In this document: positions 26,801-35,104 of the stretch, one piece after another
Layout of the letters: every line of letters starts with the position of its first letter
Numbering within the stretch: the first letter of the stretch is position 1
From: Caballeronia catudaia
GTDB lineage: Bacteria; Pseudomonadota; Gammaproteobacteria; Burkholderiales; Burkholderiaceae
Assembly: GCF_001544755.2 (NCBI RefSeq)
Contig: NZ_FCOF02000045.1
Span: 1 to 52,362 of the forward strand
Length of the DNA stretch: 52,362 nt
Reading direction: 5' to 3'
Program-made: the position numbers and the translations under genes
Notes under the pieces: model-generated
Databases searched by the model: none
Told to the model about the DNA's origin: nothing
What the model saw: only the letters and a program-made list of their open reading frames with translations

Positions 26801-28708
26801 CAAGCACAGATATGGGCAGAAGTGGGAACATGCCTTTTCTTCCGAGCGAAGCGCGATCTGAGCCAGCGAGTTGTCGAGACGAAGATCGAGCCGATACTGG
26901 CAACTGACTTCACGAATGATATACCTCTGCAGAGGCAGATCGTGATCAACGTTGCGCCGCTGCTGTATTTGACGGCGGCTGACTCTGCGAATGCGCGAAT
27001 CGAGCGCGTTCTAACCAGCGAAGAGGGAGACGTAGCTCGTGATGCCATAGCAGCAACAATTCTAAGGAAGATGTTACCGTCCGACTTCTTTCAAGAACGC
27101 GAACGCATGGAGTTTCAGTTATCGTATTCCGAAGCGGTTGCTGTGCTCGCACAGTTAAAGGCGATAAAGAGCGATTCTTTGATCTATCGGAACGTTTCTC
27201 GACTGTGTAACAGTCTATGCTCGCGTAAGAATCGTATTTCTATTCGCCGCAATCAAGTCGCCGATATCCTCGTTGATCTGAAGGCGACAGTGGAAAAAAG
27301 TCTGCCTGACGAACAGAATATAAAGCATGAAGGCTTCCTTATCGCATGCCTTGCCGAAATATTGCGGTGTCAGATTGCTGAGACAAAGCAGCGAGATAGC
27401 GGCCAATGGCTCGCTCTTTTGGATCGTTCTAAGAAAATTGAGAACCGAGCAGACAGAGTAATAGTGGTCAGCATAGTGGCTTCTTGCGCCAATGGCGGCG
27501 GACCCTTTGCTGACGGTAAATGGTTCGAGGAGGTGTTGAGCGACGTCCAAAACATTCCATCTGATCGCGACCGCGTCGAACGCTACCAATGGGTGGCTCA
27601 GATTCTTGAGCCCTTCGACAAGCCGAAATGCCGTATCACGCTGAAGGCGGGAATGCTTGCATCCACTCATATCCGTGACACTGGAGCGATGGACAAGCGC
27701 CAGCGCATCTTAGATCTTGCACATAATATCGACCCGTCGTTTGTTGACGAACTGATAGACCTTCTGGACGAAGATCAGGCTAATGAGGCACCAAGGTCTC
27801 TGCTAAAGGAGCATCTCAAATTGCTTGATGCCAGAAAGGAGGCTGCGTCAGATGTTAGCCGCTTAAGTTTGCACGATTATTCGGTGGCCGACCTTACAGA
27901 GATTGCTGTGCGAAACATCGGAGCAATGAATGCCGATCGGCAGATACCTCAGTCTGTGAAGCTTTTTATGGACTTGGCTGAGAAAAGCAAGCGTTTCCCG
28001 TTTATGCTGACGTATCCGGTATGGCTCTGGATTATTGAGAGTGCTCTCAGAAAGTCAACGCAACAAAACGCTCAGCGTGCGCTTCCTTCATTTTTTGAGA
28101 ACATATGTTGCGCGGCAGAACTCGCGGTGAACCTCCTGACGCGTAGTGGTGGTGGCCAAAGAGCACCACTTCTCAATGTCGGCGAGACGATCGTGGGGCC
28201 TGGCGCACGCGACCAACTTTTCGCTCGTGTTCGGAAGTGGATAGCAGAGCAAGCGGGAGCCGAAATCTTCATCAGTGATCCGTATTTTGGGCCTAATGAT
28301 TTGGATGTGGTCAAAACTATCGCTGAGGTCTGTCCTGAGAAAGAATTGACGATCTTAACTAGTAGAGAAGAGATCAATCGCGCGACCAAGGGCGCTTCCG
28401 CCGAAGAAGCGTTCCGAGAAGCTTGGGACGAAATGTGTGAAGGCGGTCCACCGCAGACTGACGTCGTTGTGGTCGGCTACGGGACAGAGGGTAAGCACCC
28501 AATCCATGATCGTTGGATCGTTTCAAGTGGTGGAGGCCTTCGTCTTGGCACTTCGACAAACTCAATGGGCACCGTCCGAATCTCAGAGATTTCTGAGATG
28601 GACGTTTCGCAAGCTGCCGAGAAGATCAACGCGATTAAGCACGTACTCGACCGTTCGACTCGTCACTGGGACGGGCAGAAGTTGCATCGTTCTAGGTTCA
28701 CGCTGTGA
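23822..28708 (+). CDS. Giant STAND-like P-loop protein with C-terminal PLD-like domain; candidate anti-phage defence
   Basis: 1628 residues. The N-terminal NTPase domain has Walker A EGDPLSGKS (45-53), Walker B FVVDGLED (131-138), a sensor-like LITGSER (164-170) and the STAND/NACHT-type PPFTLSEPETESYL (186-199). Then come about 1200 helical residues with no recognised motif, as in the sensor or repeat arms of Avs/STAND proteins. Residues about 1470-1600 form a PLD-like domain: AEIFISDPYFGP, KELTILTSREE, and HPIHDRW (H1562) followed by LRLGTSTNSMG. The HDRW replaces the canonical HxKxxxxD, so catalysis is uncertain. DNA here is visibly AT-richer than both flanks, and the gene sits between two tail genes, typical of cargo. 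A regulated NTPase that triggers a lethal effector on phage sensing is inferred. Confidence 0.75.
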   Translation: MDQVVDSVVLHARNAPLQPVKRIVRNNVLDTIDRAFESSSIVFLEGDPLSGKSELAAQFMTRHDGRAIGAFLTAGSPMFYSPPFLRLTLSEQIHLLTVRSGSNIEPHVSEAVYHQYILRLQSLGRKEPVTFVVDGLEDSERADRQTTLDIVSELPSVQSEFRFLITGSERLYRELNLQKRNAVRIPPFTLSEPETESYLSDLEMGETDVRAFHVYTGGNIGSLHKVRTLLAAGTSIDDLLSEKKGTLAKLFEHEWAGLQAEEATESLLALIVFSHVPLTTRALSELTSFPESEIERQLRRCRFLDMSGSVWSIRAEAQRRFIADKLQHLRRRVEDQLIDRLFSKSEEHDSVVALPSQLVSAGKHVEALKVLTGEHFAQLLSHEGSLRSLKKHAEFGVISARSGGDTFSELRFSIIQSAINGTTLAASSTYEIEALLSLDLDDAAAALALTASTAEERLRQLAAAAGCFGKKGKTPPEQVVATVRELLKELESELTEPVLINIAADLLQVDQDLALQILEKAASSERADKAPSNQAGTSEARAAKDQSTDEPVAQVEAASRLRPVLDAAEFFVKKMPADELLKRISALGDSHKLFLLQRWLEVHRTNHRASEIALLALDIVLRDTSKPPKLRDLREIAIVVPHIADRQLSERVISRLEAQSSELTSHGTSEDAVRFKMLLLRAKQRWSPEAIDGDLIDLFAQVHGVADVGIRTACYAWMLYHLGLLCDKYAIENRTGVIAETTTHLLEAIDLLLGQTAEHYTAAVDAIRAICMAAPERAIELVRRFNTRERRDKGFSAIVRCLAVNKTYNDYAHIAVTGIESVTESEQREKLIVFLLHRITNDQAADNSLPVEPRLLVLWKKILHSTRKVQSLILTHKIIATSASLRKPMTLLTTAKDLWCDISDSSSKVSVGYWAVSELAPADREAAEEWLHMVREEARSSGAPSFMAGSQLFLTAELAGRVFARFVSEFPQEFDTALARLSNVVRMIPALDEQAQIWAEVGTCLFFRAKRDLSQRVVETKIEPILATDFTNDIPLQRQIVINVAPLLYLTAADSANARIERVLTSEEGDVARDAIAATILRKMLPSDFFQERERMEFQLSYSEAVAVLAQLKAIKSDSLIYRNVSRLCNSLCSRKNRISIRRNQVADILVDLKATVEKSLPDEQNIKHEGFLIACLAEILRCQIAETKQRDSGQWLALLDRSKKIENRADRVIVVSIVASCANGGGPFADGKWFEEVLSDVQNIPSDRDRVERYQWVAQILEPFDKPKCRITLKAGMLASTHIRDTGAMDKRQRILDLAHNIDPSFVDELIDLLDEDQANEAPRSLLKEHLKLLDARKEAASDVSRLSLHDYSVADLTEIAVRNIGAMNADRQIPQSVKLFMDLAEKSKRFPFMLTYPVWLWIIESALRKSTQQNAQRALPSFFENICCAAELAVNLLTRSGGGQRAPLLNVGETIVGPGARDQLFARVRKWIAEQAGAEIFISDPYFGPNDLDVVKTIAEVCPEKELTILTSREEINRATKGASAEEAFREAWDEMCEGGPPQTDVVVVGYGTEGKHPIHDRWIVSSGGGLRLGTSTNSMGTVRISEISEMDVSQAAEKINAIKHVLDRSTRHWDGQKLHRSRFTL

Positions 28709-28751
28709 CAGGCGTAGCGTTGCTGGCATCGCACGTTTGGTGGCTCAGGCG

Positions 28752-29102
28752 ATGCGTACGCTTCTGCTAGACCTCACGAGATGGGACTTGTGCCTCGATG
28801 CCGCAGGCGACATCGCCTGCGCGACTGATCCATATCAGGTCGCGCAAGATGTAGCCAGCGCGATCCGCACCTTTCGTGGCGAGTGCTTTTACGACACGAC
28901 TCTCGGCATCCCATATTGGCAGGCAGTGCTCAGTCAATTGCCGCCGGCCTCGTTTATTCGTTCCGAACTTGTGAAAGCGGCGCTCACGGTACCGAACGTG
29001 GCGGCAGCAAGCGTGACGCAACTCGTGCTCAACGACCGACAGGTAACTGGCGAGATAGACGTCACCGACACGAGTGGTAACACGCAGACCGCCGCCTTCT
29101 GA
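28752..29102 (+). CDS. gp25-like baseplate wedge protein (116 aa)
   Basis: Short protein MRTLLLDLTRWDLCLDAAGD with DPYQVAQDVASAIRTFRGEC and YDTTLGIPYWQAVL, the pattern of the gp25/GpW-like baseplate subunit that starts sheath assembly in contractile-tailed phages. It immediately precedes baseplate J, the conserved order. The ribosome-binding site is weak. The preceding 43 bp separate it from the STAND gene, so the cargo displaced it from the spike gene it would normally follow. Confidence 0.75.
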   Translation: MRTLLLDLTRWDLCLDAAGDIACATDPYQVAQDVASAIRTFRGECFYDTTLGIPYWQAVLSQLPPASFIRSELVKAALTVPNVAAASVTQLVLNDRQVTGEIDVTDTSGNTQTAAF

Positions 29103-29142
29103 CCTGTAGTTCACCACCGCGGGCAAACCTCTTCGCACAGCT

Positions 29143-30366
29143 ATGGAGACCAACGTCCCCCCGATCCAGTTCACGGATCAGGGACCGGTTATGCCAGCCG
29201 AATCTGCGGTCCTCGCGGGCGTGCAGGCCGACTTCAATGCCGCATTCGGCGGCGGCGTCAATCCGGGCCTGACGACACCGCAGGGGCAACTTGCACAGTC
29301 GCTCACCGCCATCATCGGCGACAAGAACGACGACATCCTCGAAGTCTCGAACCAGGTCGACCCGGACGTGGCGTCGGGCCGCTGGCAGGACGCAATCGGG
29401 CGTATCTACTTTCTGAACCGCATCGCAGCGTCGGGCACCGTCGTCACCGCGACATGCATCGGGCTGGTGGGCGCGGTGATTTCCGCCGGGTCGGTGGCGC
29501 AGGATGTCAACGGCTATCTGTACGCGTCGACGGCCGCCGTGACGATCGGTGCTTCCGGCAAGACCGACGTGGCGTTCCAGTGCCAGACGATGGGTCCTAT
29601 CGCCTGTCCGATCGGCGCGCTCGCAACCATTTACACGGCGGCACAGGGGTGGGATCGCGTCACCAATGCGACGGCCGGCACGCCGGGGCAGTTGGCTGAG
29701 TCGCGTGCAGCCTTCGAAGCACGGCGGCGTCTGTCGGTCGCGATCAACTCGGTCAACGGCGTGCAGTCGGTCTACGGCGCAGTGCTCAACGTGCCGAACG
29801 TGCTCGACGCCTTCGTGATCGACAATCCGACTAGCGAAGTGGTGCAGTACGGCTCGACGCGTTATCCGCTGCTCGCCCACTCGCTGTTCGTTTCCGCCTT
29901 GGGCTGTGATCCCGCTGCCATTGCGGCGGCCATCTGGAGCAAGAAGGCGCCTGGCTGCGACTACAACGGCGACACGGCCTACATCGTTACCGACACCAGC
30001 TACGATCCACCGCAGCCGCAGTACACCATCAAGTGGGTGACGCCCGCGCCGGTGCAGTGCTTCTTTGCCGTGACGATCCAGGCGAATGACCAACTGCCCG
30101 CCGACATCACGCAGCGGATCCAGCAGGCGATCATTGCCGCGTTCAACGGTGAGGATGGGGGCGCGGCAGCGCGCATCGGTTCGACCACCTACGCGGGGCG
30201 TTACTACGCCGGGGTGGCCGCCACCGACTCGAACGTGAACATCTTCTCGATTGCGCTCGGTACCGATCCGATGGACGTTACACAGACGTCGCTTGCGTTC
30301 GGCATCGATCAGTATCCGACGCTTGATCCATCGAACGTTTCCGTGCTGCAGGTCGCATCGTCATGA
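29143..30366 (+). CDS. Baseplate J / gp47 family protein
   Basis: 407 residues with the N-terminal QFTDQGPVMPAESAVLAGVQ, ADFNAAFGGGVNPGLTTPQG and IIGDKNDDILEVSNQVDPD, all hallmarks of the gp47/J wedge protein. RAAFEARRRLSVAINSVNGV and QSVYGAVLNVPNVLDAFV are in the middle. It would form the baseplate wedge of the contractile tail. The stop overlaps the start of the next gene (ATGA at 30363). Confidence 0.88.
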   Translation: METNVPPIQFTDQGPVMPAESAVLAGVQADFNAAFGGGVNPGLTTPQGQLAQSLTAIIGDKNDDILEVSNQVDPDVASGRWQDAIGRIYFLNRIAASGTVVTATCIGLVGAVISAGSVAQDVNGYLYASTAAVTIGASGKTDVAFQCQTMGPIACPIGALATIYTAAQGWDRVTNATAGTPGQLAESRAAFEARRRLSVAINSVNGVQSVYGAVLNVPNVLDAFVIDNPTSEVVQYGSTRYPLLAHSLFVSALGCDPAAIAAAIWSKKAPGCDYNGDTAYIVTDTSYDPPQPQYTIKWVTPAPVQCFFAVTIQANDQLPADITQRIQQAIIAAFNGEDGGAAARIGSTTYAGRYYAGVAATDSNVNIFSIALGTDPMDVTQTSLAFGIDQYPTLDPSNVSVLQVASS

Positions 30367-31040
30367 GAAATTGGACCGACACGCTGCTGGCGCAGTACGC
30401 GAACTCGCCGACGCTCACTGCGATCATCGACTGCCTGAATCAGGACCTCGATCCGCAGGCAGATCTCGACGCCTTCTACGACACGATCTGGAATGTCGCA
30501 ACGGCCATCGGCTACGGACTCGACGTGTGGGGCAAGATCGTCAATGTGAAGCGGGGCGTTTCCGCGGCCTTGCCGCCCGCTGAGCTTGGTTTCGCGGAAG
30601 CCTTTGATCGCGCCAACGCTTCGCTGGGTGTGCAGCCGTTCAACTGTGGCGTGTTCAACGACGGCTCGCCGGCCGTGGTGCGCAACGTCGCACTCGACGA
30701 CGGCACCTACCGCACGCTCGTCATGACCAAGGCGATGGCCAACATCACCGACTGTTCGTGCGCGTCGTTGAACCGCTTGCTCGGGTATCTGTTTGCCGGG
30801 CGAGGGCGCTGCTATGCACTCGACACCGGCGCGATGACGATGCTGTATGTGTTCGAGTTCGATCTGTCGATTCTCGAAGCGGCGTTTCTGACGCAATCCG
30901 GCGTGCTGCCGCGCCCGACCGGCGTGTTGTGCAACATCGTCGTCGCCTCCGTCGACGTGTTCGGGTTCTCGAATCCGGCTCAGGACTTCCAGCCCTTCAA
31001 TCAGGGCGTGTTTGCGGGCGGCGTGCTCGCGGCGTCGTGA
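30363..31040 (+). CDS. DUF2612-type phage tail protein (225 aa)
   Basis: The N-terminal part (LLAQYANSPTLTAIIDCLNQ, DLDPQADLDAFYDTIWNVAT, GYGLDVWGKIVNVKRG) is characteristic of DUF2612 proteins, which replace gpI between baseplate J and the tail fibres. The C-terminal part (FDLSILEAAFLTQSGVLPRP) matches as well. It probably attaches fibres to the baseplate. Translationally coupled to gene J. Confidence 0.85.
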   Translation: MRNWTDTLLAQYANSPTLTAIIDCLNQDLDPQADLDAFYDTIWNVATAIGYGLDVWGKIVNVKRGVSAALPPAELGFAEAFDRANASLGVQPFNCGVFNDGSPAVVRNVALDDGTYRTLVMTKAMANITDCSCASLNRLLGYLFAGRGRCYALDTGAMTMLYVFEFDLSILEAAFLTQSGVLPRPTGVLCNIVVASVDVFGFSNPAQDFQPFNQGVFAGGVLAAS

Positions 31041-31043
31041 ATC

Positions 31044-32222
31044 ATGCAAGCTGACCAGTCACCGGCCCTCGTCACGCTGCCTTTCGCGGCCAACGCACTC
31101 AGGAACGTCATCCCTGAGTCGTCGCAAACCGGTGTGGCTGCTGGTGCGGCGTCGCTCAACGACGGCTTCCCACCGGCGACGATGCAGCCCAAGACGCAGG
31201 GCGGCGTGCCACCCGATGGGAAAGACTTCAACGGCATCCTGTTCCTGCTGTCGGCGGTCGCGCGCTGGATGCAGGCGGGTGGGTCGTTCGCGTATGATCC
31301 GGCATTCAAGGCCAATCCGAATCTCGGCGGGTATCCGAGGGGTGCGACTGTCCTGCGCGCCGACTTGAACGGCTTCTGGTTCAACACCACCGACAACAAC
31401 ACGACCAACCCAGACGCCAAAGACGGCAGTGCTCGCAACTGGATCGCGCTGAATGCCGATTGGAACGCTGCGAGCGGTCCGGGCGCCATCCAGAATCGGC
31501 CGACGCTTGCGAAGGTCGCAACGACCGGCCAATACAGCGATCTGAGTGGCACACCGACCGCGTTCATCCCGCCCGGGGCGTTGTTGCCCTTCATGGGCAG
31601 CGCCGTGCCGGTGGGGTACCTGCTTGCCAATGGCGCAGCCGTCTCACGCCAGACCTATGCGGCGCTGTTCGCCGCGATCGGTACCACCTACGGGGCGGGC
31701 AATGGCTCGACCACCTTCAATCTGCCGGATACGCGCGGCGTATGCCTGCGCGGACTCGACAACGGCCGCGGTCTCGACCCCGGGCGGGCGCTGGGCTCGT
31801 ACCAAGCCGACAGCTACGCCTGGCACGGTCACGGCGTGAGCGACCCGGGCCATGCTCACGGCGTCGCCGATCCCGGCCACGCGCATGGCGTCTACGATCC
31901 CGGGCACGGACATGGCGTGGGCGACCCCGGCCACTCGCACTCGATGCCTGCGGGTGGCTGGGTTCAGTCCGGCACCGACAATGGCGGCTCTTGCGCGGTG
32001 AGCCCGCCGAACCAGTACGGGGCGTACAACCGCGCCATCAACAACACGAACAGCAACGGAACGGGCATCTGGATCGGCGCCTCAAACGCGAATATCGGCA
32101 TCTACGGCAGCGGCACGGGCATCGGCATCTATGGCAGTGGCACCGGCATCAGCATTGTCGCGGCGGGCGGCGCGGAAACGCGCGGTAAGAATCTGCCCGC
32201 CAATTTCATCATCGCATACTGA
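31044..32222 (+). CDS. Tail fibre protein with collar domain and HxH repeats
   Basis: 392 residues. The N-terminal module (residues 1-170: SPALVTLPFAANALRNVIPE, DGKDFNGILFLLSAVARWMQ) attaches to the baseplate and is paralogous to the start of the second fibre. It includes one copy of the NADWNA...NRPTLAKVATTG repeat. The tail-collar domain follows (GALLPFMGSAVPVGYLLANG, TFNLPDTRGVCLRGLD). A shaft has five HxH units in GHAHGVADP-type repeats, then two copies of GIYGSGTGI, and the end reads NLPANFIIAY. HxH arrays in T4-like fibres bind iron and form a thin needle. Host receptor recognition is the expected role. Confidence 0.85.
   Translation: MQADQSPALVTLPFAANALRNVIPESSQTGVAAGAASLNDGFPPATMQPKTQGGVPPDGKDFNGILFLLSAVARWMQAGGSFAYDPAFKANPNLGGYPRGATVLRADLNGFWFNTTDNNTTNPDAKDGSARNWIALNADWNAASGPGAIQNRPTLAKVATTGQYSDLSGTPTAFIPPGALLPFMGSAVPVGYLLANGAAVSRQTYAALFAAIGTTYGAGNGSTTFNLPDTRGVCLRGLDNGRGLDPGRALGSYQADSYAWHGHGVSDPGHAHGVADPGHAHGVYDPGHGHGVGDPGHSHSMPAGGWVQSGTDNGGSCAVSPPNQYGAYNRAINNTNSNGTGIWIGASNANIGIYGSGTGIGIYGSGTGISIVAAGGAETRGKNLPANFIIAY
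31824..31940 (+). repeat. In-gene tandem repeat coding for HxH units
   Basis: Four to five imperfect 27-bp units coding GHAHGVADP-like nonapeptides (HGHG, GHAHG, GHAHG, GHGHG, GHSHS). The unit length is a multiple of three and the reading frame is conserved, so selection acts on the protein and not on DNA structure. Confidence 0.85.
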
Positions 32223-32253
32223 ATCGCCAACTGAGTCACCTTCGGAGCGTTCA

Positions 32254-33111
32254 ATGGAGAACCTGACACGCGCATACCAACTCGACGAGCAGGGCGTGCT
32301 GGTGGGCGAGACGATGGTGCAGGAAGACCCGATGGAGCCGGGCGTGTATCTGTTGCCACCGGGCTGTGTGCTGCTGGCGCCCCCTGCCGTCGATGCCGAC
32401 ACGCAGGTCGTCCGGTATCGGGACGGCGCATGGGACGTTCACGATCGTCCTTCTTCGTCGGAGCCGACGACCGCACCGGTCGAAGCCGATGTCTCGACGC
32501 CACGGGCCGTGTCGGCCATCGTTCCGACGCAGGCCAATCAGCCCAAAGCCGGCGAGCATGAGATCGCCTTGATCGTCGATGGGCAATGGGCCGTCGTCGC
32601 CGACTGGCGCGGGACGGCGTATTGGCTACCTAATGATGACACGGCGGGTCCCGCGGCCACCGAGCACCGCATCACCGAACTGGGTCAGACGCCACCGGAT
32701 GGCGCGTTGTTCTCGCCACCGCCGGCCCCATTGCGTGTGTCCTCTACGAGCTTGGCCGACGCGCAGGCGGTGCAGATCGCGACGCTGCGCTCAGCCTGGC
32801 AGTCGGCCACCGAGTGTCCGGTCAACTTCACAACGGCGGCGGGCCACGCCGATGGTTTCGCCTGCGACGCCGCCAGTGTGGCGAAGCTCGACGCGATGCT
32901 GGCAGCGTATGCGCAAAGCGGAACCTGGCCGCCCAACCTCTGGCTGAACGCGTCCGGGATGCCGGTCACGCCCTTTACCTTCGCCGACATGCAGGCGCTC
33001 GCGCGAGCCGTCGCCGACCGGGCGACGCCTGACTATGAAGCGTTGCTGTTGAAGATCGGCCAGGTCATGGCGGCGGCGACCACCGACGAAGTTCAAGCGA
33101 TCGGGCTGTGA
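32254..33111 (+). CDS. Tail-fibre accessory/assembly protein with DUF4376 domain (285 aa)
   Basis: The N-terminal part (MENLTRAYQLDEQGVLVGET, EDPMEPGVYLLPPGC) is typical of tail-fibre assembly proteins that follow fibre genes. A central variable segment follows. The C-terminal about 110 residues (QAVQIATLRSAWQSATECPV, FTFADMQALARAVADRATPD) fit DUF4376, the domain at the end of many fibre-assembly and fibre-tip proteins. It lies between two fibre genes, which suggests it serves one or both. Confidence 0.75.
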   Translation: MENLTRAYQLDEQGVLVGETMVQEDPMEPGVYLLPPGCVLLAPPAVDADTQVVRYRDGAWDVHDRPSSSEPTTAPVEADVSTPRAVSAIVPTQANQPKAGEHEIALIVDGQWAVVADWRGTAYWLPNDDTAGPAATEHRITELGQTPPDGALFSPPPAPLRVSSTSLADAQAVQIATLRSAWQSATECPVNFTTAAGHADGFACDAASVAKLDAMLAAYAQSGTWPPNLWLNASGMPVTPFTFADMQALARAVADRATPDYEALLLKIGQVMAAATTDEVQAIGL

Positions 33112-33142
33112 ACGCAGCTGAAGGCCGCCCAAGGATAGGATC

Positions 33143-34999
33143 ATGCGACAGACTGACAGACCACCGCCGGTGACGGTGCCGTTTGCGCAGAACGGCAGCC
33201 GCAACGACATTCCGGTCAGCTCACAGATCAGCGTCACGAAAGGTGCGGCGTCCTTCAACGACGGCTTCCCGCCGTTGACGATGACGAGCCCGCTGAAGGG
33301 CGGCATTCCGCCGTTCGGTCAGGACATGAACGGCGTCCTGTTCGTGCTCTCGCGGATCGCGCGCTGGGTGATGAGCAGTGGGGCGCTCGCCTATGACACG
33401 GCGTTCGCCACCGATCCGAACATCGGCGGCTATCCAGCGGGGGCGCTGCTGCTGCGCGTGGACGCTCAGGGCACCATTCAGGGCTTTTGGCTGAACGGCG
33501 TGGACAACAACGCAACCAATCCCGATGCGACGGATGGCAGCGCCGCCGGGTGGATGTCACTCAACGCCGACTGGAACGCCACCAGTGGACCCGGCGTCAT
33601 CCGAAACCGGCCCACGCTCGCGAAGGTGGCGACCAGCGGCAAGTACAGCGACCTCGCCGGTACGCCACCTTCGCCGGTCAATACCGACTGGAGCGCGGAA
33701 TCTGGCCTTGCCGAGATCCGGAATCGGCCCGATCTGGCGGCCGTGGCGACTAGCGGCAAATATGAAGACCTCGTCGATCCACCCGCCATCCCGGCGGAGC
33801 AAGTCAACGCCGACTGGGATGCGGATTCCGGATTTGCCGAAATTCTCAACCGCCCCAATCTGGCGAAGGTGGCGACCAGCGGCAACTACGCGGACCTCAC
33901 AGGCGAGCCGCAGTTCGAGACGCCGCCGCAGTTCGACCACAGCACCGCGCCGGCCACGACCGAATTCGTGCAGCGCGCGCTCGGGAGTTTTTCGGGGCAG
34001 GTCACGCTCAACGACGACACAAAGCTCAAAGCATCCCACGCCGGCATGGCGATCCAGTGGGCCGGCGCGGACGGCGGCAAGATCACGCTTGCGCGCACGT
34101 CGACGCTGCCGCTCAATGCCGTCGCGTTCCTCATCTATCACCACGGCGCAGGGGTGCTCAACCTGCTCGCGCAGGGCAATGATTTCATCTGGATGGGCGG
34201 CCCCGACGCGGCGCCTGGCGTCGTCCTCGCGCACGGCGAGTTCGCGCTGTGCCTTGCTCGGGTGAACGGCGAATACGATGTGCTCGTCACACGGCTGCCG
34301 GTCAACGCGGACTGGGACGCCGGGGCCGGAGCCGCCCACATCCTGAATCGGCCGGATCTCGCCCAGGTGGCGACTTCCGGCCAGTACGCGGATCTCTCGG
34401 GCACGCCGACGATTCCCGCCGCGCAGGTCAACAGCGACTGGAACGCGACGCAGGGCGTAGCGATGATCCTCAACAAGCCCTCATCGCTCAGTGGCTTGGC
34501 CTCGGGCCTGCAGATCGAACTCGGCTACGCGGGAACCCGCGGCATCGACAAGGGCGACCATTACGAGCTGGATTTCAGCACGGGCACCAGCCCATTCGGA
34601 GGCTTCCCGTTCACGCTGAACGGCGACAATTCGATCTCGGTCCCGTCGGGTATGTATCTGGTCGATGCCGACATCGAGATTCTCGCGCCCGTCGAGGACG
34701 ACTGGCAAATACCTGCACAGGTGATCTTCTCGGTGTGCAACGGATACGGGTATCCGGGCGTTTATCAGCAGGCGGTCCGGCGTTTCCCCGATCCGCCGCT
34801 GAGCACGCAGAAAAAGGGCGGGACGCTCGGCTCGCTGGTCCGCTCTCCATTTCAGCGGGGGACCACGTGTTCCTCGCAGTCCAATCGATCTATTCGAAAT
34901 GCCAATGCATCGAGTCCTGAGAACAATCCGAATTATGCGGACTACGATCTGTTACTGACTGTTGGCAATAAAAATTTAGGTCACAATCAACCTGTTTAA
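33143..34999 (+). CDS. Second tail fibre protein with 36-residue repeats (618 aa)
   Basis: The N-terminal module (PPPVTVPFAQNGSRNDIPVS, DGFPPLTMTSPLKGGIPPFG) is paralogous to that of the 31044 fibre. It is followed by three repeats of about 36 residues (VNADWDADSGFAEILNRPNL, AKVATSGNYADL), a globular insert (GGKITLARTSTLPLNAVAFL), a fourth repeat and a partial fifth. The last about 130 residues are an unrelated domain (GIDKGDHYELDFSTGTSPFG, SVPSGMYLVDADIEILAPVE) with a C1q/TNF-like jelly-roll look, probably the receptor-binding head. The 3' end is AT-richer (NANASSPENNPNYADYD), suggesting domain swapping. It is the last phage gene before the T6SS cluster. Confidence 0.8.
   Translation: MRQTDRPPPVTVPFAQNGSRNDIPVSSQISVTKGAASFNDGFPPLTMTSPLKGGIPPFGQDMNGVLFVLSRIARWVMSSGALAYDTAFATDPNIGGYPAGALLLRVDAQGTIQGFWLNGVDNNATNPDATDGSAAGWMSLNADWNATSGPGVIRNRPTLAKVATSGKYSDLAGTPPSPVNTDWSAESGLAEIRNRPDLAAVATSGKYEDLVDPPAIPAEQVNADWDADSGFAEILNRPNLAKVATSGNYADLTGEPQFETPPQFDHSTAPATTEFVQRALGSFSGQVTLNDDTKLKASHAGMAIQWAGADGGKITLARTSTLPLNAVAFLIYHHGAGVLNLLAQGNDFIWMGGPDAAPGVVLAHGEFALCLARVNGEYDVLVTRLPVNADWDAGAGAAHILNRPDLAQVATSGQYADLSGTPTIPAAQVNSDWNATQGVAMILNKPSSLSGLASGLQIELGYAGTRGIDKGDHYELDFSTGTSPFGGFPFTLNGDNSISVPSGMYLVDADIEILAPVEDDWQIPAQVIFSVCNGYGYPGVYQQAVRRFPDPPLSTQKKGGTLGSLVRSPFQRGTTCSSQSNRSIRNANASSPENNPNYADYDLLLTVGNKNLGHNQPV
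33562..34495 (+). repeat. Protein-coding repeats in second tail fibre
   Basis: Copies of the pattern (V/L)NxDWxAxxGxxxIxNRPxLAxVATSGxYxDL begin near 33562, 33678, 33804 and 34302, with a degenerate partial copy near 34429. A further copy lies in the first fibre gene near 31452. They are likely coiled or triple-beta shaft segments that vary fibre length by recombination. Confidence 0.75.
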
Positions 35000-35104
35000 G
35001 CCGAATTGCAAAGCGAATTCGTGGCATGTGATCCGATGGGGCGTAGCGCAACGCTTCAGTATTGCCGTCGAGCCGACGGCGCAAGTTCAGCAGGGAGTTT
35101 TTGC

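Noticed and set aside
31824..31940. Short regular repeats as a possible CRISPR array
   Set aside because: The 27-bp units are in frame, have no spacers and code for HxH motifs in a tail fibre.
18766..34999. A tailocin (headless phage-tail bacteriocin)
   Set aside because: No sheath, tube, regulator or lysis genes are present and the tape measure is truncated, so no particle could assemble from this locus.
34990..35104. attR of the prophage
   Set aside because: No copy of the tRNA-fMet 3' half is seen; only AT-rich non-coding sequence and the vgrG ribosome-binding site.
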